From assembly GCA_016647705.1 (NCBI GenBank), contig CM028335.1:25336905-25400904 (forward strand): a stretch of 64,000 bases of DNA, read 5' to 3'. Shown piece by piece: positions 31,851 to 41,729 of the stretch. A model generated the notes under the pieces. It searched no databases, was not told the DNA's origin, and saw only the letters and a program-made list of their open reading frames with translations. Source of the DNA: Eucommia ulmoides. Its lineage: Eukaryota > Streptophyta > Magnoliopsida > Garryales > Eucommiaceae. The position numbers were made by a program, and so were the translations under genes. Position 1 is the stretch's first letter; every line of letters starts with the position of its first letter.

Positions 31851-33004
31851 GTTGAAGAATTGATTTACAAATATGAAACCATCCACACTAAAGCAAGTGA
31901 GAAAAAGGAAGTTGAGTCTTCCAACGCTGAAAAGGATAATGCTTTATCAAAAAAGGCTGAGGCTTCTAATACTTTAAAAATTGAGGATTCAAATACTCAG
32001 AAAAGTCAGATCGTTAATGATCTGCAAAATGCTACTTTGATTTGCTTACCAAATCAATATATTGATCAAATGATAAAGGCAAAAGAGATCCTTACGACCC
32101 ATTTTTTCCCCTATTCCAAGACTGGTTCCGTTCACTAAACCTCCATCAAAACTTGTTACACCCGAGAAGAAATTCTCTGAAGCCGCTTCTTCTTTAAATA
32201 TCCAGAAAAAAAAATGTTCAAACATCTCAGCAAATATTTTTATATTGAATATCTCAAACATCTTAAATTCGCCTACAAAATTCGTGCTCTTGATGAAGAC
32301 GCCAACATCTTTCCGTTTCATGAAGGACGTTACCCAAGAATGGCTTGTATGCCAGAAACCACTGTTACTTCAATCGAAAAAATATTTAATTATGGTTGCC
32401 TGGATATTTTAATTACCGATCCTAACAACAATGTTGAAAAGGGACTCCTAATTAGGGTGCAAAATGCTATTAAAAGTTTCAAAGATAAAAGAAATACTGA
32501 TACAATCATTATTAAGTGCTATATTGCTGCTCCTGAGAAGGGACATGATGCTTGTCACATTGTCGTTCTTTCATGAGATCGTCCACAATTAATTCCTATC
32601 TTTAAACCATATCAAATTTATAAAAATTATCCTTGTCTTGAAACAGCAAAACAAATCGAAGAATTCATTGTATTCAGGCGAAGCCTTGGCATTTATGTTC
32701 TCGAGAAAAAGCTAAAAAAAATCTCTATTGGGACAAATGATACGTTTATCCTATGAGAACTGAGGGATTACTCATACTCACCACAGAGTGTAAGGTATTC
32801 TATGGTGCAACAAAGAAAAGTGCTAAAAATCTGCTCCAAAAAGTTCAAATTGTAAACATCCCTGCTAGTGAAAAAGTAAAGAAGAATGTCTGCAAACTAT
32901 TGAAGCACGCTCCTGGAAGTTGTCATCATTGTACCAATGAAACAAATCAAACCAAGATCAAATGGGGAGATGACTCAGTGATGACGATAGTAATACATAT
33001 TTGA
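31851..33004 (+). pseudogene. Transactivator-like ORF of the endogenous caulimovirid
   Basis: After Pol, frames at 31860-32138, 32214-32576 and 32753-33004 together resemble the inclusion-body/translational transactivator ORF of caulimovirids with this gene order. The first is Lys/Glu/Ser-rich and probably disordered. The second is the best conserved, and the third ends in a Cys/His-rich tail (GSCHHC). In infected cells this class forms viroplasms and supports reinitiation on polycistronic RNA. Breaks lie near 32138, 32576 and 32754. The assignment comes from position plus general character and is less secure than RT. Confidence 0.55.
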
Positions 33005-33325
33005 TGCTTTAAACACGCTCGAACAATGTAGGACACGTGATAGATACTGCTGCTAGTCAAGATCCGCTATTTGCCAGATTCCGCAGAAATATTAGAGGAC
33101 CCACAAGTCAATATTTGCCGGCCACTCAGCTACTATTCATGTTGCTGTTGAATCATGTAAAAAACACCATGCTTGTTCGATTGCATCGGCACCATTTTTC
33201 TGACACTATTCATCTTTTGAAAATCGTGGCCAATCATTGTACTGATACTGTTTACTTTCCCGATACTGTTTAATTTTTGACAAAATGTAGTTTGCTTGAA
33301 TAAAATGTAAATTCACGTCCGTATG

Positions 33326-33336
33326 TATATAAATGG
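33326..33336 (+). promoter_or_regulatory. TATA box of the pregenomic RNA promoter
   Basis: TATATAAATGG in the context GTATGTATATAAATGGACCA is a strong plant TATA box and close to known caulimovirid 35S-type cores. The start site would fall near 33360. Confidence 0.7.
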
Positions 33337-33437
33337 ACCAAGTGTTCAGAGGATAGGCATCGGTTGGAACACATACAACATGCTTAACCTCTCTTCTGTA
33401 ATGTAATCCTCTTCTAAGGAAAGTTACTGTGTTATAA

Positions 33438-33443
33438 ATAAAA
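33438..33443 (+). terminator. Viral poly-A signal
   Basis: AATAAA lies ~105 bp after the TATA box. In caulimovirids the poly-A signal sits shortly after the transcription start so that a terminally redundant RNA is made, and the position fits. Confidence 0.6.
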
Positions 33444-33812
33444 TGTTTTGAGAGTTCCTCAAATAAGTGTCTTGTATCTTTTAGCATATTTTCCCATATC
33501 ACCTTTTAAGTTCGTTCATGAATTCTCTTATGAGTTTGGAGCGACTTAGGCTTAGTCTTGTTCCTGGAGTCCGCAGCCGTTAGCCGTATATGATGTTGAA
33601 GGCGTTTTAGTGATTGGATTGGAATTAGAGGACTGAAGCACTCTCAGGAGGACAGTACAGTCGTTGATTCGTTCAAGAAAAGACGTGGTGGACCCTCGAA
33701 AGGTATAAGGAAAATTCATGGTAAAAATAGAAGCACTTATCTTCGGATCCTCACATTTTATGAATAATACTACTAACAAGTACTCTATTCACCACATACT
33801 GTTCACCTTACC

Positions 33813-34100
33813 ATGAATGAAATAAAATTTGTAAAAAAATTTATACCTATTTTCGAAGACATTGATTTAGGAACACCTGAAAATATTATTAAATTACATA
33901 AAGAAATTGATGCTTTGTTAAGAGCTTATCTCACGTTTATAGCTGAAAAACCTACCATAAGACTTTCTCGTAACATAAATGTTGCCTATGCTCAAATACA
34001 ACAAGATAATAATAAAAAAATGAGCGATGACAGAAAAGTTGAAATTTTAGACATGATTAGAAAATATTTGCTTGAAATAATGGAAACTGATAGTAGATAG
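33813..34100 (+). CDS. Small intact ORF, 95 codons, downstream of the viral promoter
   Basis: An uninterrupted frame starts at the first ATG after the intergenic region. It encodes a mostly helical, charged protein with an F-E-D-I-D-L-G-T segment near residue 15 and an I-L-D-M-I-R-K-Y-L ending. It is clearly related to the next ORF over its length. I do not recognise the family; its position corresponds to the short leader ORFs or start of ORF1 in related viruses. It is notable for being open while the large ORFs are broken. Confidence 0.55.
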   Translation: MNEIKFVKKFIPIFEDIDLGTPENIIKLHKEIDALLRAYLTFIAEKPTIRLSRNINVAYAQIQQDNNKKMSDDRKVEILDMIRKYLLEIMETDSR

Positions 34101-34119
34101 AATAGTTCTAATAATAGAA

Positions 34120-34425
34120 ATGAATGATCAAGTTTTCCTGAATAAAATTATGCTTGCTTTTGATGAATTGATTATTGGAACAAAAAATGATGTTTATGTA
34201 CTTTATGATCAAATAAATTCTGCTATAAGAAGAATGGAGAAAATGATGGATTTAGATCATGCCTATGTTAAAAACCCCATCATCAATAGTGCATTGATAG
34301 AAATAAGACTAAGCAATTTACAAAAAATTAATTTACTGTATGAAATCCTCTACTACTTAAAAAATATAATTGCTGGAGATTTTGGAGATCATTATCCCGA
34401 TGGAGATCTTCGTGTCAAAAAATAA
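34120..34425 (+). CDS. Second small intact ORF, 101 codons, paralogue of 33813-34100
   Basis: Starts 19 bp after the previous stop. Alignment by eye shows shared MN(D/E), a hydrophobic F.(K/N)K(I/F), F(D/E)(E/D)...GT near residue 15, a central L..(E/Q)I....(L/I)R, and a C-terminal (I/L)L...I..YL..I...D. The two therefore look like a tandem duplication that diverged long ago. Function unknown. Both are predicted largely alpha-helical from the heptad-like spacing of I, L and F. Confidence 0.55.
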   Translation: MNDQVFLNKIMLAFDELIIGTKNDVYVLYDQINSAIRRMEKMMDLDHAYVKNPIINSALIEIRLSNLQKINLLYEILYYLKNIIAGDFGDHYPDGDLRVKK

Positions 34426-34439
34426 TTGATTGTAGAATT

Positions 34440-34581
34440 TTCTGTTGTTGGCTACTCTGACCCCACCCGTAGTGGTATAGCTGTGAAGAAACTGATGTTA
34501 GTAAAATTATAGGAAGATTTGAAGACGCTATCAGAAAGGAATTTATAGGACAATTCAGGGATAAAGCCGCTAAAGAAAACC
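34440..34581 (+). pseudogene. Short viral coding scrap before the inverted fragment
   Basis: From about 34487 to 34587 one plus frame reads as an amphipathic EETDVSKIIGRFEDAIRKEF-type peptide ending in a stop. It may be the start of ORF1 cut by the rearrangement. I cannot tie it to a named domain. Confidence 0.35.
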
Positions 34582-34788
34582 TTTCTTAATTGCGAGTAAT
34601 TCTTTAAGCTTACTGTGATATCTCTGCTGTGTGTCAGTGAAAGTTTCACTAGCATATCTGTAAATTTTTCCAGTAGCAGTTTTAAGTATTGCACCCCAAT
34701 AGGTGTTGGAGGCGTCAGTTTCAAGGATTAAATCATCATCATTTGTTGGTAATGTCAACCTTAGAAGATGTGTAGCAAGACTTTTGAT
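34582..34788 (-). pseudogene. Inverted RT/RNase H fragment of the same virus
   Basis: The minus strand matches 31332-31545 of the plus-strand copy closely (about 85-90% by eye), including the ETDAS RNase H block. It is open where the main copy carries an in-frame stop at 31424-31426. The pieces are therefore independent copies, or were separated before that stop arose. Left junction is near 34582, right junction near 34788-34793. Confidence 0.85.
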
Positions 34789-34792
34789 TTCT

Positions 34793-34862
34793 AGAATTCC
34801 TCACGTCATGTAACCACTAGATACGAATACCACGGTTACAAAACATAAACATCGTTTACACA
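34793..34862 (+). pseudogene. Direct-orientation pol fragment of the same virus
   Basis: It matches 30308-30376 (GAATTCCT.ACG/TCATGTAACCACT to AACATCGTTTACAC) with few differences, in the plus orientation. It lies between the inverted fragment and unrelated sequence. Together with 34582-34788 it shows at least two rejoined viral pieces at the right edge. Confidence 0.85.
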
Positions 34863-36084
34863 CGATCTTATAACTATTAATTTCTAATTATTTTTCTTTT
34901 CCTTAACGAAAATGAGTTTTGGTTTTTAATTTGGGTTTTTAAGTACAAGGAAATAAAATAATAAATCTAAACAAATAAAAATAGAGAATCGGGTTGTGAA
35001 TTATAGGTTCGTATTTTGGAATTTATGTTATTTATGCATTTTCTTTTTAATTCAGATTTGTGCAAATGAGTGTTTCTAACTAGAAGTTAGAACTACTTAG
35101 AAAGATTGGATTGATTATTCTTTGACATGGTTTATCTTTGGTATTTAATTCCTACGTTATTCTAATTTAAAGTGAATTAAAATTTAGACATAAATCATCT
35201 AAACTAATAATCAAATCCAAAAAATATTATTCTATGATCGTTAGATCTAAACCACAAGTATTAGATCTAACGTTCCAGAAGCAATTAAATTTAAAATTCA
35301 AAATCTCTATAAGAACACTTTGAATATAAATTCAATCACAATAAACCATTTCAAGAACATTATTCCACACCATACAATTATTTACATAATTTGAAATTAA
35401 ATTAAAATATAATATTACATAAACCCAAAAATACTTACCCTAATAGGCCTAATCTTAACCTGGTTGAGGGGGACTAGTCATTTATGGCGGTTATTCTTCT
35501 CAAGAAGATGTTCAACAATTGCTCGATGAAGAACTCCATACCAAAATCCAGCGATCAGAAAAGAAAATGAGAAGAAAAGTAAAGAAAAAAATGAAAGAAG
35601 AAAAAGAAACCTATTGCCCCAGCACACTGCTGGACTAAAAAAATAGAGTAAAATTAAGAAAAACAAAAATGGCAATCCCCCATTTATTCCTTTGTTAAAC
35701 CCCTATTTTCTATATATGGTTAAATGGTTAAATGGACTTAATATACCAATGTAACAGCTACCACAGGCTAAAGAAATGATGAGCTGGTAAGGCGCGTGCG
35801 CGATACACGCGCGATAAGCAGATAACTTGGGCCAACTTCAAATTGTCGTATCTCTCTCATCTGGACTCTGATTTTTTTACATAACTTGTCGTTGGAAGGC
35901 TCAAGAAGTCTAGTTTCATATGAAATTCTTTTTATCTCAAAATTTCAACTGTATAATTATTTATAGCAAAAAGAGTGATCAATAGTTTTCGTTTTAGTGC
36001 CCAAAAACTACGACTATTATATCTGATTTTGGTAGAACACTTCAAATCTGTATAAATAAAAACAAATGAACTTATTAGAAGTAG
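34863..36084. other. AT-rich stretch, possible unrelated LTR fragment
   Basis: No gene. It includes a GCGCGTGCGCGATACACGCGC near-palindrome (35793-35814) followed by GGGCCAACTTCAAATTGTCG, phrases I associate with plant LTRs. The last ~30 bp (TTAGAAGTAGATATAG) match the end of the Athila-like LTRs but lack ~40 bp covering the LTR end and polypurine tract. Origin otherwise unclear. Confidence 0.4.
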
Positions 36085-37799
36085 ATATAGAATTTTGCTA
36101 GTCCTCGAGCAAAATACATACACAATACGAGAAAATACAACAACTAATTACGAAATTAAAAACTAAAAACGAAAAAACACTAAAAACAATAATGTGCAAG
36201 GTTTGAATATGATCTATCGGCCAAATGATTTTTCCCTCTTCGGCCCTCAATCCTATCGATTTCAAGAATAAAACAAACCATGTGGTGTTTTAGAATTTCA
36301 ACATTCGATTATAGTAAGCGCCATTCTAGATTCTGTTAAAGTATGTGTGATAAAACTCAATTATACAACTATCCATCGATCGGATTAGATTATCCATCAA
36401 ATAAGATCATGAATAAAACCAAAAAGGTATAGAGAATTAATAAGCCTGACTAGGTTCTATTATCCACTAATGTAGGTTAAGCAATTCAAAAATATCAATA
36501 GGACTTGGTTCGATTTTGGAAAATGGCCAAGGGTATATCGGAAATAGAAAATAGGTTAACATCGTTAACTTGACGATACTCGAGGCACATGCTTGGCACA
36601 TAATCACTCTTGAACCCCCACAAATTAATTCGAAACAACTCTGATCATACATTTAAGAACGACATACTCACTTGTCAAAAGAAATGGAAATTGTACTATA
36701 TGTACATATGTTTTTTTTTTTTAACAACCATACCCCCAAACTTATTCGATTATTACAATTTCACGGGTGTGGTTTAAACGAAAGAAAAACGACAAGTGAG
36801 TACTCGAATACCGAACCAATGGAAAGTTCACCCTAAACCCAATCGCTCACTTCAAGTAGTATAACGAATGCTAACTTGATTCACTCTAATTGTGCCTTTG
36901 GCTCAGCAATATAGGTTTGGAAAGAAGTTTTATCGGCCAGGGTATTTGTTATGTGTTCAGAATTGAAATAGATATTTGGCTTCGACAGGGTAACGAGGGA
37001 TAAATGATATTACATGATAGGCTTCAAAGGATCAAGCAACCAAATGAATGCCTAAATCATATCTCTTGAACTACCTCGCCTAGGATTTCACCTCGAATTT
37101 CCCCCAAATGAAGTTCTAGAATCCCTATTGTTATGAATTTGGGTGACGGATAATCGTTTACAAATCAATTGGATAGTTATACATTGACTTTACGTGCTCG
37201 TGCAAGTAGGATCTACAATAACTTTTACTAAAACGATATGTCAAGCACACAAAACACACATGAATGAGCTTTATACTCGACCTCAATAAACAATCAGGGG
37301 ACAAACTCATCATCGAGTAATGGCCCAGATGAAGTCAAAACTCAGCACATAACTATAACTAACCTAAACAGACATGCACACAATAAAAACAAAACACCAT
37401 AAACTACAACTAAAACATATACTAAACATACTACACATCACCCTTGACTTAAAACGGTTAATGTCCACAACAACCCATCAGCGATCCTAATGACAACATA
37501 TAACATGATAATGAAGACGGGGGTTTAGAACACGTACCTTATCTCACCTACGAATCAAGTTGGCAGTGATGGATCTAATTTATTTTTTTTAACTTGGGTT
37601 GTCTCCCAAGAAGCGCTTGATTTATTGTCTTCGGCTTGACACGGAGAACGGCTCGTCAAAGAACAGCTTCCGCCCGTAGTATGTGTCATACAACACCACG
37701 TACGGGTCTTGGTTCAGTGGCGAGATATGGCTCTGATCAACTCAAGCTTTCAACAGGACTCTCCACCGGCTCATGTACTTGGTGGCATGAAAGAATGTT

Positions 37800-38617
37800 G
37801 CTAATGGTGGCGAAGGATAAGTGAGCTACATCAGATCCTCGTAGATATGATTGTTTAGGATCAATAGTGGTATCACAATTTAAATCTTCAATGGTGACGA
37901 ATCACAATCGTCGATCCATATTTGGGTTCCTGTCTCATTCGATTCATCGCAAGTGAAAACTCCCAAGCTCTTTCCGCTCGTTTTTGGTTCCTCACGGTGG
38001 CTTTCACATGATATGGGTTATGTATCTCCCAATGCCACCACGTCTGACTCGGCCTCAATAAAGTAAATATGATAACCGATTTATGTCTGAAAATACGTTA
38101 CAGTCATATTGATTTCGGCGCAGACCATCTCAATATTGTCAAGACGATCCTCGTGCTTATTGATCCTGTCATTCGTTTCGCTCTAAAATGCCTGAGTCTC
38201 CCCCATAAATTCAGCAAATATTTCCTCTAGGAGGGAAGACTCCACATCTTGGTCCGGGGTGTCAATCCATGGCTCCATAGCGGTGAAACTATCCTCTAAG
38301 TTTTGGTAACTTGGTGAATAATTCCAATACTGAAAATCAAACTCGGTCATGTCTTCCAACAACTAATAGGCTTCATCCATGGTTAGTTGGTCGAAAGAGG
38401 TGGTATCGTTTCCTCTTTCCACCCCTGTTTTGGTTGCGGCTAATAACCCATCCAGGAAGTTCAATTGTTGACACTTCCTCAGGAAACGATGGTTCAAAAA
38501 CTGGAATAGCAATTCCTTGTATTGATCCCAAGCACAGTAAAACAGTTCGGAATCCAGTTGAAAGAAATACAAAAGCACTTGTTGATCTAACATCGTCAAG
38601 TACCCTACAGGAAACAC
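37800..38617 (-). pseudogene. Gag remnant of element D (retrotransposon gag core)
   Basis: The minus frame at 38363-38617 has AWDQYKELLFQ, a C-terminal LLAATKTGV block, and DEAY followed by a stop and LLEDM. This corresponds to the core of Gypsy/Athila gag (A.ERFK.L....H......Q.FY.GL......DAA.GG......EA..L). Downstream frames keep FAEFMGETQAF, a typical post-core linker. The frame is broken near 38363 and decays further left. Gag would form the retrotransposon particle; this copy lacks its N-terminus and zinc knuckle. Confidence 0.65.
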
Positions 38618-38716
38618 AAAAACAAAACTCCAAAGAAAAAAAATATAAACAAAAGAAATGCCTAAATTAAAATCGAGTTATTTACTCACAATATCAACAA
38701 CAATCTAAAATACAAT

Positions 38717-38733
38717 CCCCGACAACAACGCTA
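38717..38733 (-). other. tRNA-Asp primer-binding site, element D
   Basis: CCCCGACAACAACGCTA matches the plant tRNA-Asp 3' end at 13 of 17 positions, with all differences transitions. Confidence 0.75.
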
Positions 38734-39706
38734 AAGACTTGGTGGCGGAATAGTTGCTACTTTCACTGCAAGTATATGGGTCAAGTTTTAGTCTAGGGTT
38801 AGAAGAGTTAGGATTGTCGTATCCATAGGGATTAGTTGAGATTATTGTCGAGTACCGTAATTATCATAACCTAATTTTATCTAGGTAATAAAAATTGTAA
38901 TTTTATAATTAAATATACTAATACTAAAATACTAATTATACTAATTAAACTACATTTCTATATTGAGACGTTTAGGGGAATAGATTATTTAGGGATTAAC
39001 TTCGTTTACAAAAACGTGTTTGATCTTGTTTAGTTATCAATAACGGCGTTCATCCTATCCAACAATCTCTGTATCATAAACTCATTCACTCCCTCTCCCG
39101 AGTGACAAGTGAATTAATATGTGACTTGACGTTAACACTGGAGTCCCCCTCTAGTATTTTTTAGAACACATAGTCATATGAGTCTTGCCTGAACGTCATT
39201 GATTACACACTTTCTAACTCTCTCCCGGGTTATTAGATCGTCGCATTGTGTTTAATCCTAGTCCAAATTCGGGGTTACCTCTCCCGAGTGTCAAAGCCCA
39301 ATTTCTCAATATATCTTAATAAGCATATAATGGAAATACAAGAACGGTAAACACAATCGAATAGCGAAGAACAACCATTAAAGAAACATAACTCAAACAA
39401 ACAACGATTTCATTTAACTCATATTAATCCCTAGATAATCCATGTTTAGCTAACGTCCATAACCATATATACAATGATAAACGAGCTAAACATGCTCAAA
39501 CAATAATCCAAAGTTAAGAAATAACGAAAGAAACAAAGAGAACTAGCCGTTATTTGAAGATTTAATGCTAAAACCGTTCCGAGATCGCTTCTCCTTCTTC
39601 GCAACGTGTTCTTCTCCTTCGGATTTGGTTTAGCACACCCTAAAACACTCTCAAATCTATCTAAACTCTATATGAGTTCTTATTGCTGAAATGGAGAAGA
39701 TGGAGG

Positions 39707-39713
39707 ATATATA
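39707..39713 (-). promoter_or_regulatory. TATA box of the element D LTR
   Basis: The minus strand reads TCCCTATATATCC, ~45 bp downstream in reading direction of the palindrome array at 39755-40025, as in element C. Confidence 0.55.
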
Positions 39714-39754
39714 GGGAACAAAATATCTAAAAAAATATCTAAAATCTGTGCAGA

Positions 39755-40025
39755 GTGATCGCTGCTGTGGTGGGTTCACCACCACGGCGGTGGGCATGTC
39801 GGCAGTGTCACTGCTGTGGTGGTAGATGAAGTGGTGGAAGCAGAGAGTTTCTGTTGTTTCATCGCCGCGACGGTGGATCTCATCGTTGCGGCAGTGGATT
39901 TACAGAAAGTTTAGGCCTTTCTTTGTATTTTGACCGCCGCTGCAGTGGTTTCACTGCCGCAGTGGTGGGCTGTAGGTTCTAAAATTTAGCCTCTTTGCTC
40001 TTTTTCCACCGTTCTTCTACCGCTC
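39755..40025. repeat. GC-rich palindrome array in the U3 of element D
   Basis: Units include CACCACCACGGCGGTGG (near 39778), CATCGCCGCGACGGTGG (near 39860), ACCGCCGCTGCAGTGG (near 39941) and CACTGCCGCAGTGGTGG (near 39953). The pattern is the same as in A and C, decayed by transitions. Confidence 0.8.
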
Positions 40026-40401
40026 TTGATCTAATTTGATCGTTTATGATTCGTTTTCATCCATTTTCACCCCAAACACCTGATTTATAACAAAAAGAAT
40101 AAAAACGCATTAAAGCACTATAAAAATACTCAAAAACTAGTAAGTTTGATTTGGAAATAGATAGGTAAATTACACCTATCAATATACACACTAAAAAACT
40201 TAGAAAAATATATATTTAGGGGATAAAATTGTTATGAAATTGGGAACGATCAGAGGTGACGTCACCCCTGATCTCCCTAGAAGTGAAAGGTGCCGCCTAT
40301 ATTTATACATCCACAATAATGATTCTTGGTTACAAAAAAAAATTGCAGATATTCCAATTTAATGAAATTTTAATCTTTTTTTTGGGAAAAAATATTTTAT
40401 T

Positions 40402-40763
40402 CATAGTTTTAAATATCACCTATTATAGTACGTAACGGCCGATACGTACCAAAAATTGACCCCCTAAAATACTATTACAGAGCTGATACTAGAGTCTAGG
40501 GATGATTCAAAGCGTATCAGGCCGATACAGGCCTGTAACGGTCGTTACAAAGAAGTGTAACAGTCGTTACAACTATTTTCCATCTCTCAGATGTTTGCCC
40601 CTGTCTGCTTTGTTCAGTGTTTGAAACCAAAAAGCTATCGAAGATAAGGAAACTAAAAAGATTATCTATTCGCCGAAAATCGCCATCGCCGTCGCCGAAA
40701 ATCGCCATAGCTGAACGTCGAACGCCCGATATCATCGCCACCGGAATCACAATGATCTTCACA

Positions 40764-40804
<41 letters not shown>

Positions 40805-40815
40805 GATCTTCACAG

Positions 40816-40865
<50 letters not shown>

Positions 40866-41252
40866 GATTTGGGGGCAAATCGTGGACATAAGGTTGGGAA
40901 TTAAAGGGGTAGGTAGGTTTATAATTAGGGGAGAGGTTGGGTTTGTAATTAGGGGGTTGGGTTATAACTTATAATTAGTGGTTGAGTTATGGTTAATTTA
41001 GGGGTAATTAGGTTTAATTATGATTTTAATACAAATTGCAATTTCTTCCTAAGATTGGTAAGTTTTTTACTTAAAATTTAAAAATTTTCATATGTAATTA
41101 TGTATATAATATTTATAATTACATATATTATATATTTCATATTTATTATGTTTAATTTTAAGCTTTTAGAACTAGAAAAACAACTTGTTTTAATAAATAT
41201 TTTTCTTTTGGAATGAAAACTGAATTGTGTAACTAAATATATATAATAATTA

Positions 41253-41313
<61 letters not shown>

Positions 41314-41511
41314 GTCCTAACTCCTAAATTTTTTTTATCTTTTATTATGTTTGTATAATATATTTTTATTAAATATTATGTATATCATTATATTTTTTTA
41401 AGATTGTTCAGTACAACGATTTTTTCGTATTTTTTCATATCTTTATTGTGTTGTATAAAACCCTAACTGTCTTAGTATCTATTAGAATGTGTTTATTAAA
41501 GGTTAAATGAG

Positions 41512-41559
<48 letters not shown>

Positions 41560-41729
41560 TATTATTATTATTATTATTATTGAGTTTTTGAGAATGTTCT
41601 GGCGATTTAAAAAAATTCACGACTGTTATGGCCGATTCCTGACAGACAGGTCGATACTCTTGATACCGCTACACCGCAACCATTACCGTTACATAACCAG
41701 ATACCACAATTTAAAACCTTTCCTATAGG
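40402..41729. mobile_element. MULE-like non-autonomous element (1.3 kb)
   Basis: It is flanked by TATTTTATT (40393-40401) and TATTTTATG (41730-41738), a 9-bp duplication with one mismatch. Ends share AGTTTTAAAT inverted against ATTTAAAACCT, a terminus seen in Mutator-like MITEs. The paralogous sequence near 24078 has no insertion. Inside are several GGCCGATAC/GTAACG repeats and four microsatellites. No transposase. Confidence 0.6.
40764..41582. repeat. Microsatellites inside the MULE-like element
   Basis: (CT)n then (TA)n at 40764-40804, the same pair again at 40820-40866, (TA)n/(TG)n at 41256-41311, and (AAT)n/(ATT)n at 41513-41581. The last is a near-perfect inverted trinucleotide repeat. 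The open frames of I or Y here are artefacts. Confidence 0.85.

Larger units (their letters stand above)
33005..33812 (+). promoter_or_regulatory. Viral intergenic region
   Basis: Non-coding, between the transactivator-like ORF and the small ORFs. It holds a TATA box (33326-33334) and an AATAAA signal (33438-33443), the layout of a caulimovirid pregenomic RNA promoter and terminator. TGACG lies upstream at 32984 (in GTGATGACGATAG), a candidate as-1-like site. I could not find a convincing initiator tRNA-Met primer site. Confidence 0.65.
26819..34862 (+). mobile_element. Endogenous caulimovirid locus (Solendovirus/Cavemovirus-like)
   Basis: In order, the locus holds a capsid region with zinc knuckle, 30K-type movement protein, aspartic protease motifs, RT, RNase H, a transactivator-like ORF and an intergenic region with pregenomic promoter and poly-A signal. 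Two small ORFs and scrambled fragments follow. Capsid before movement protein, and a separate transactivator-like ORF, fit Cavemovirus/Solendovirus rather than Petuvirus or badnaviruses. There is no integrase and no LTR. Several stops and frameshifts break every large ORF, so the copy cannot produce virus. About 130 bp (26682-26818) left of it is unclassified. Confidence 0.85.
36085..40181 (-). mobile_element. Element D: Athila-like LTR element, left LTR missing
   Basis: The internal region (36085-38733) is colinear with A and C: TTTTGCTAGTCCTCGAGCAAA, GGCTTCGACAGGGTAACGAGG, GCTCACTTCAAGTAG. The 5' LTR (about 38740-40181) ends CACCTATCA like the others. Primer site at 38717-38733. It retains more gag than A-C but no pol. 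The 3' LTR is lost or replaced, with a ~40-bp deletion at its edge near 36084. Confidence 0.8.
38740..40181 (-). repeat. Element D 5' LTR
   Basis: It ends CACCTATCA at 40181. The left edge is either TGGTGGCGG at 38740 or TGCTACTTT at 38755. It shares with the A and C LTRs GATTACCTAGGGATT-like, AACGGCGTTCATCCTATCCAACAATCTC, CTCCCGAGTG, and the palindrome array. It is a separate subfamily. Confidence 0.8.

Noticed and set aside
34471-34487. TGGTATAGCTGTGA as a caulimovirid initiator tRNA-Met primer site
   Set aside because: Only the first six bases match TGGTATCAGAGC, and it lies downstream of the small ORFs, not between promoter and first ORF.
41507-41620. Poly-Ile / poly-Tyr frames
   Set aside because: Translation of the (AAT)n/(ATT)n microsatellite.
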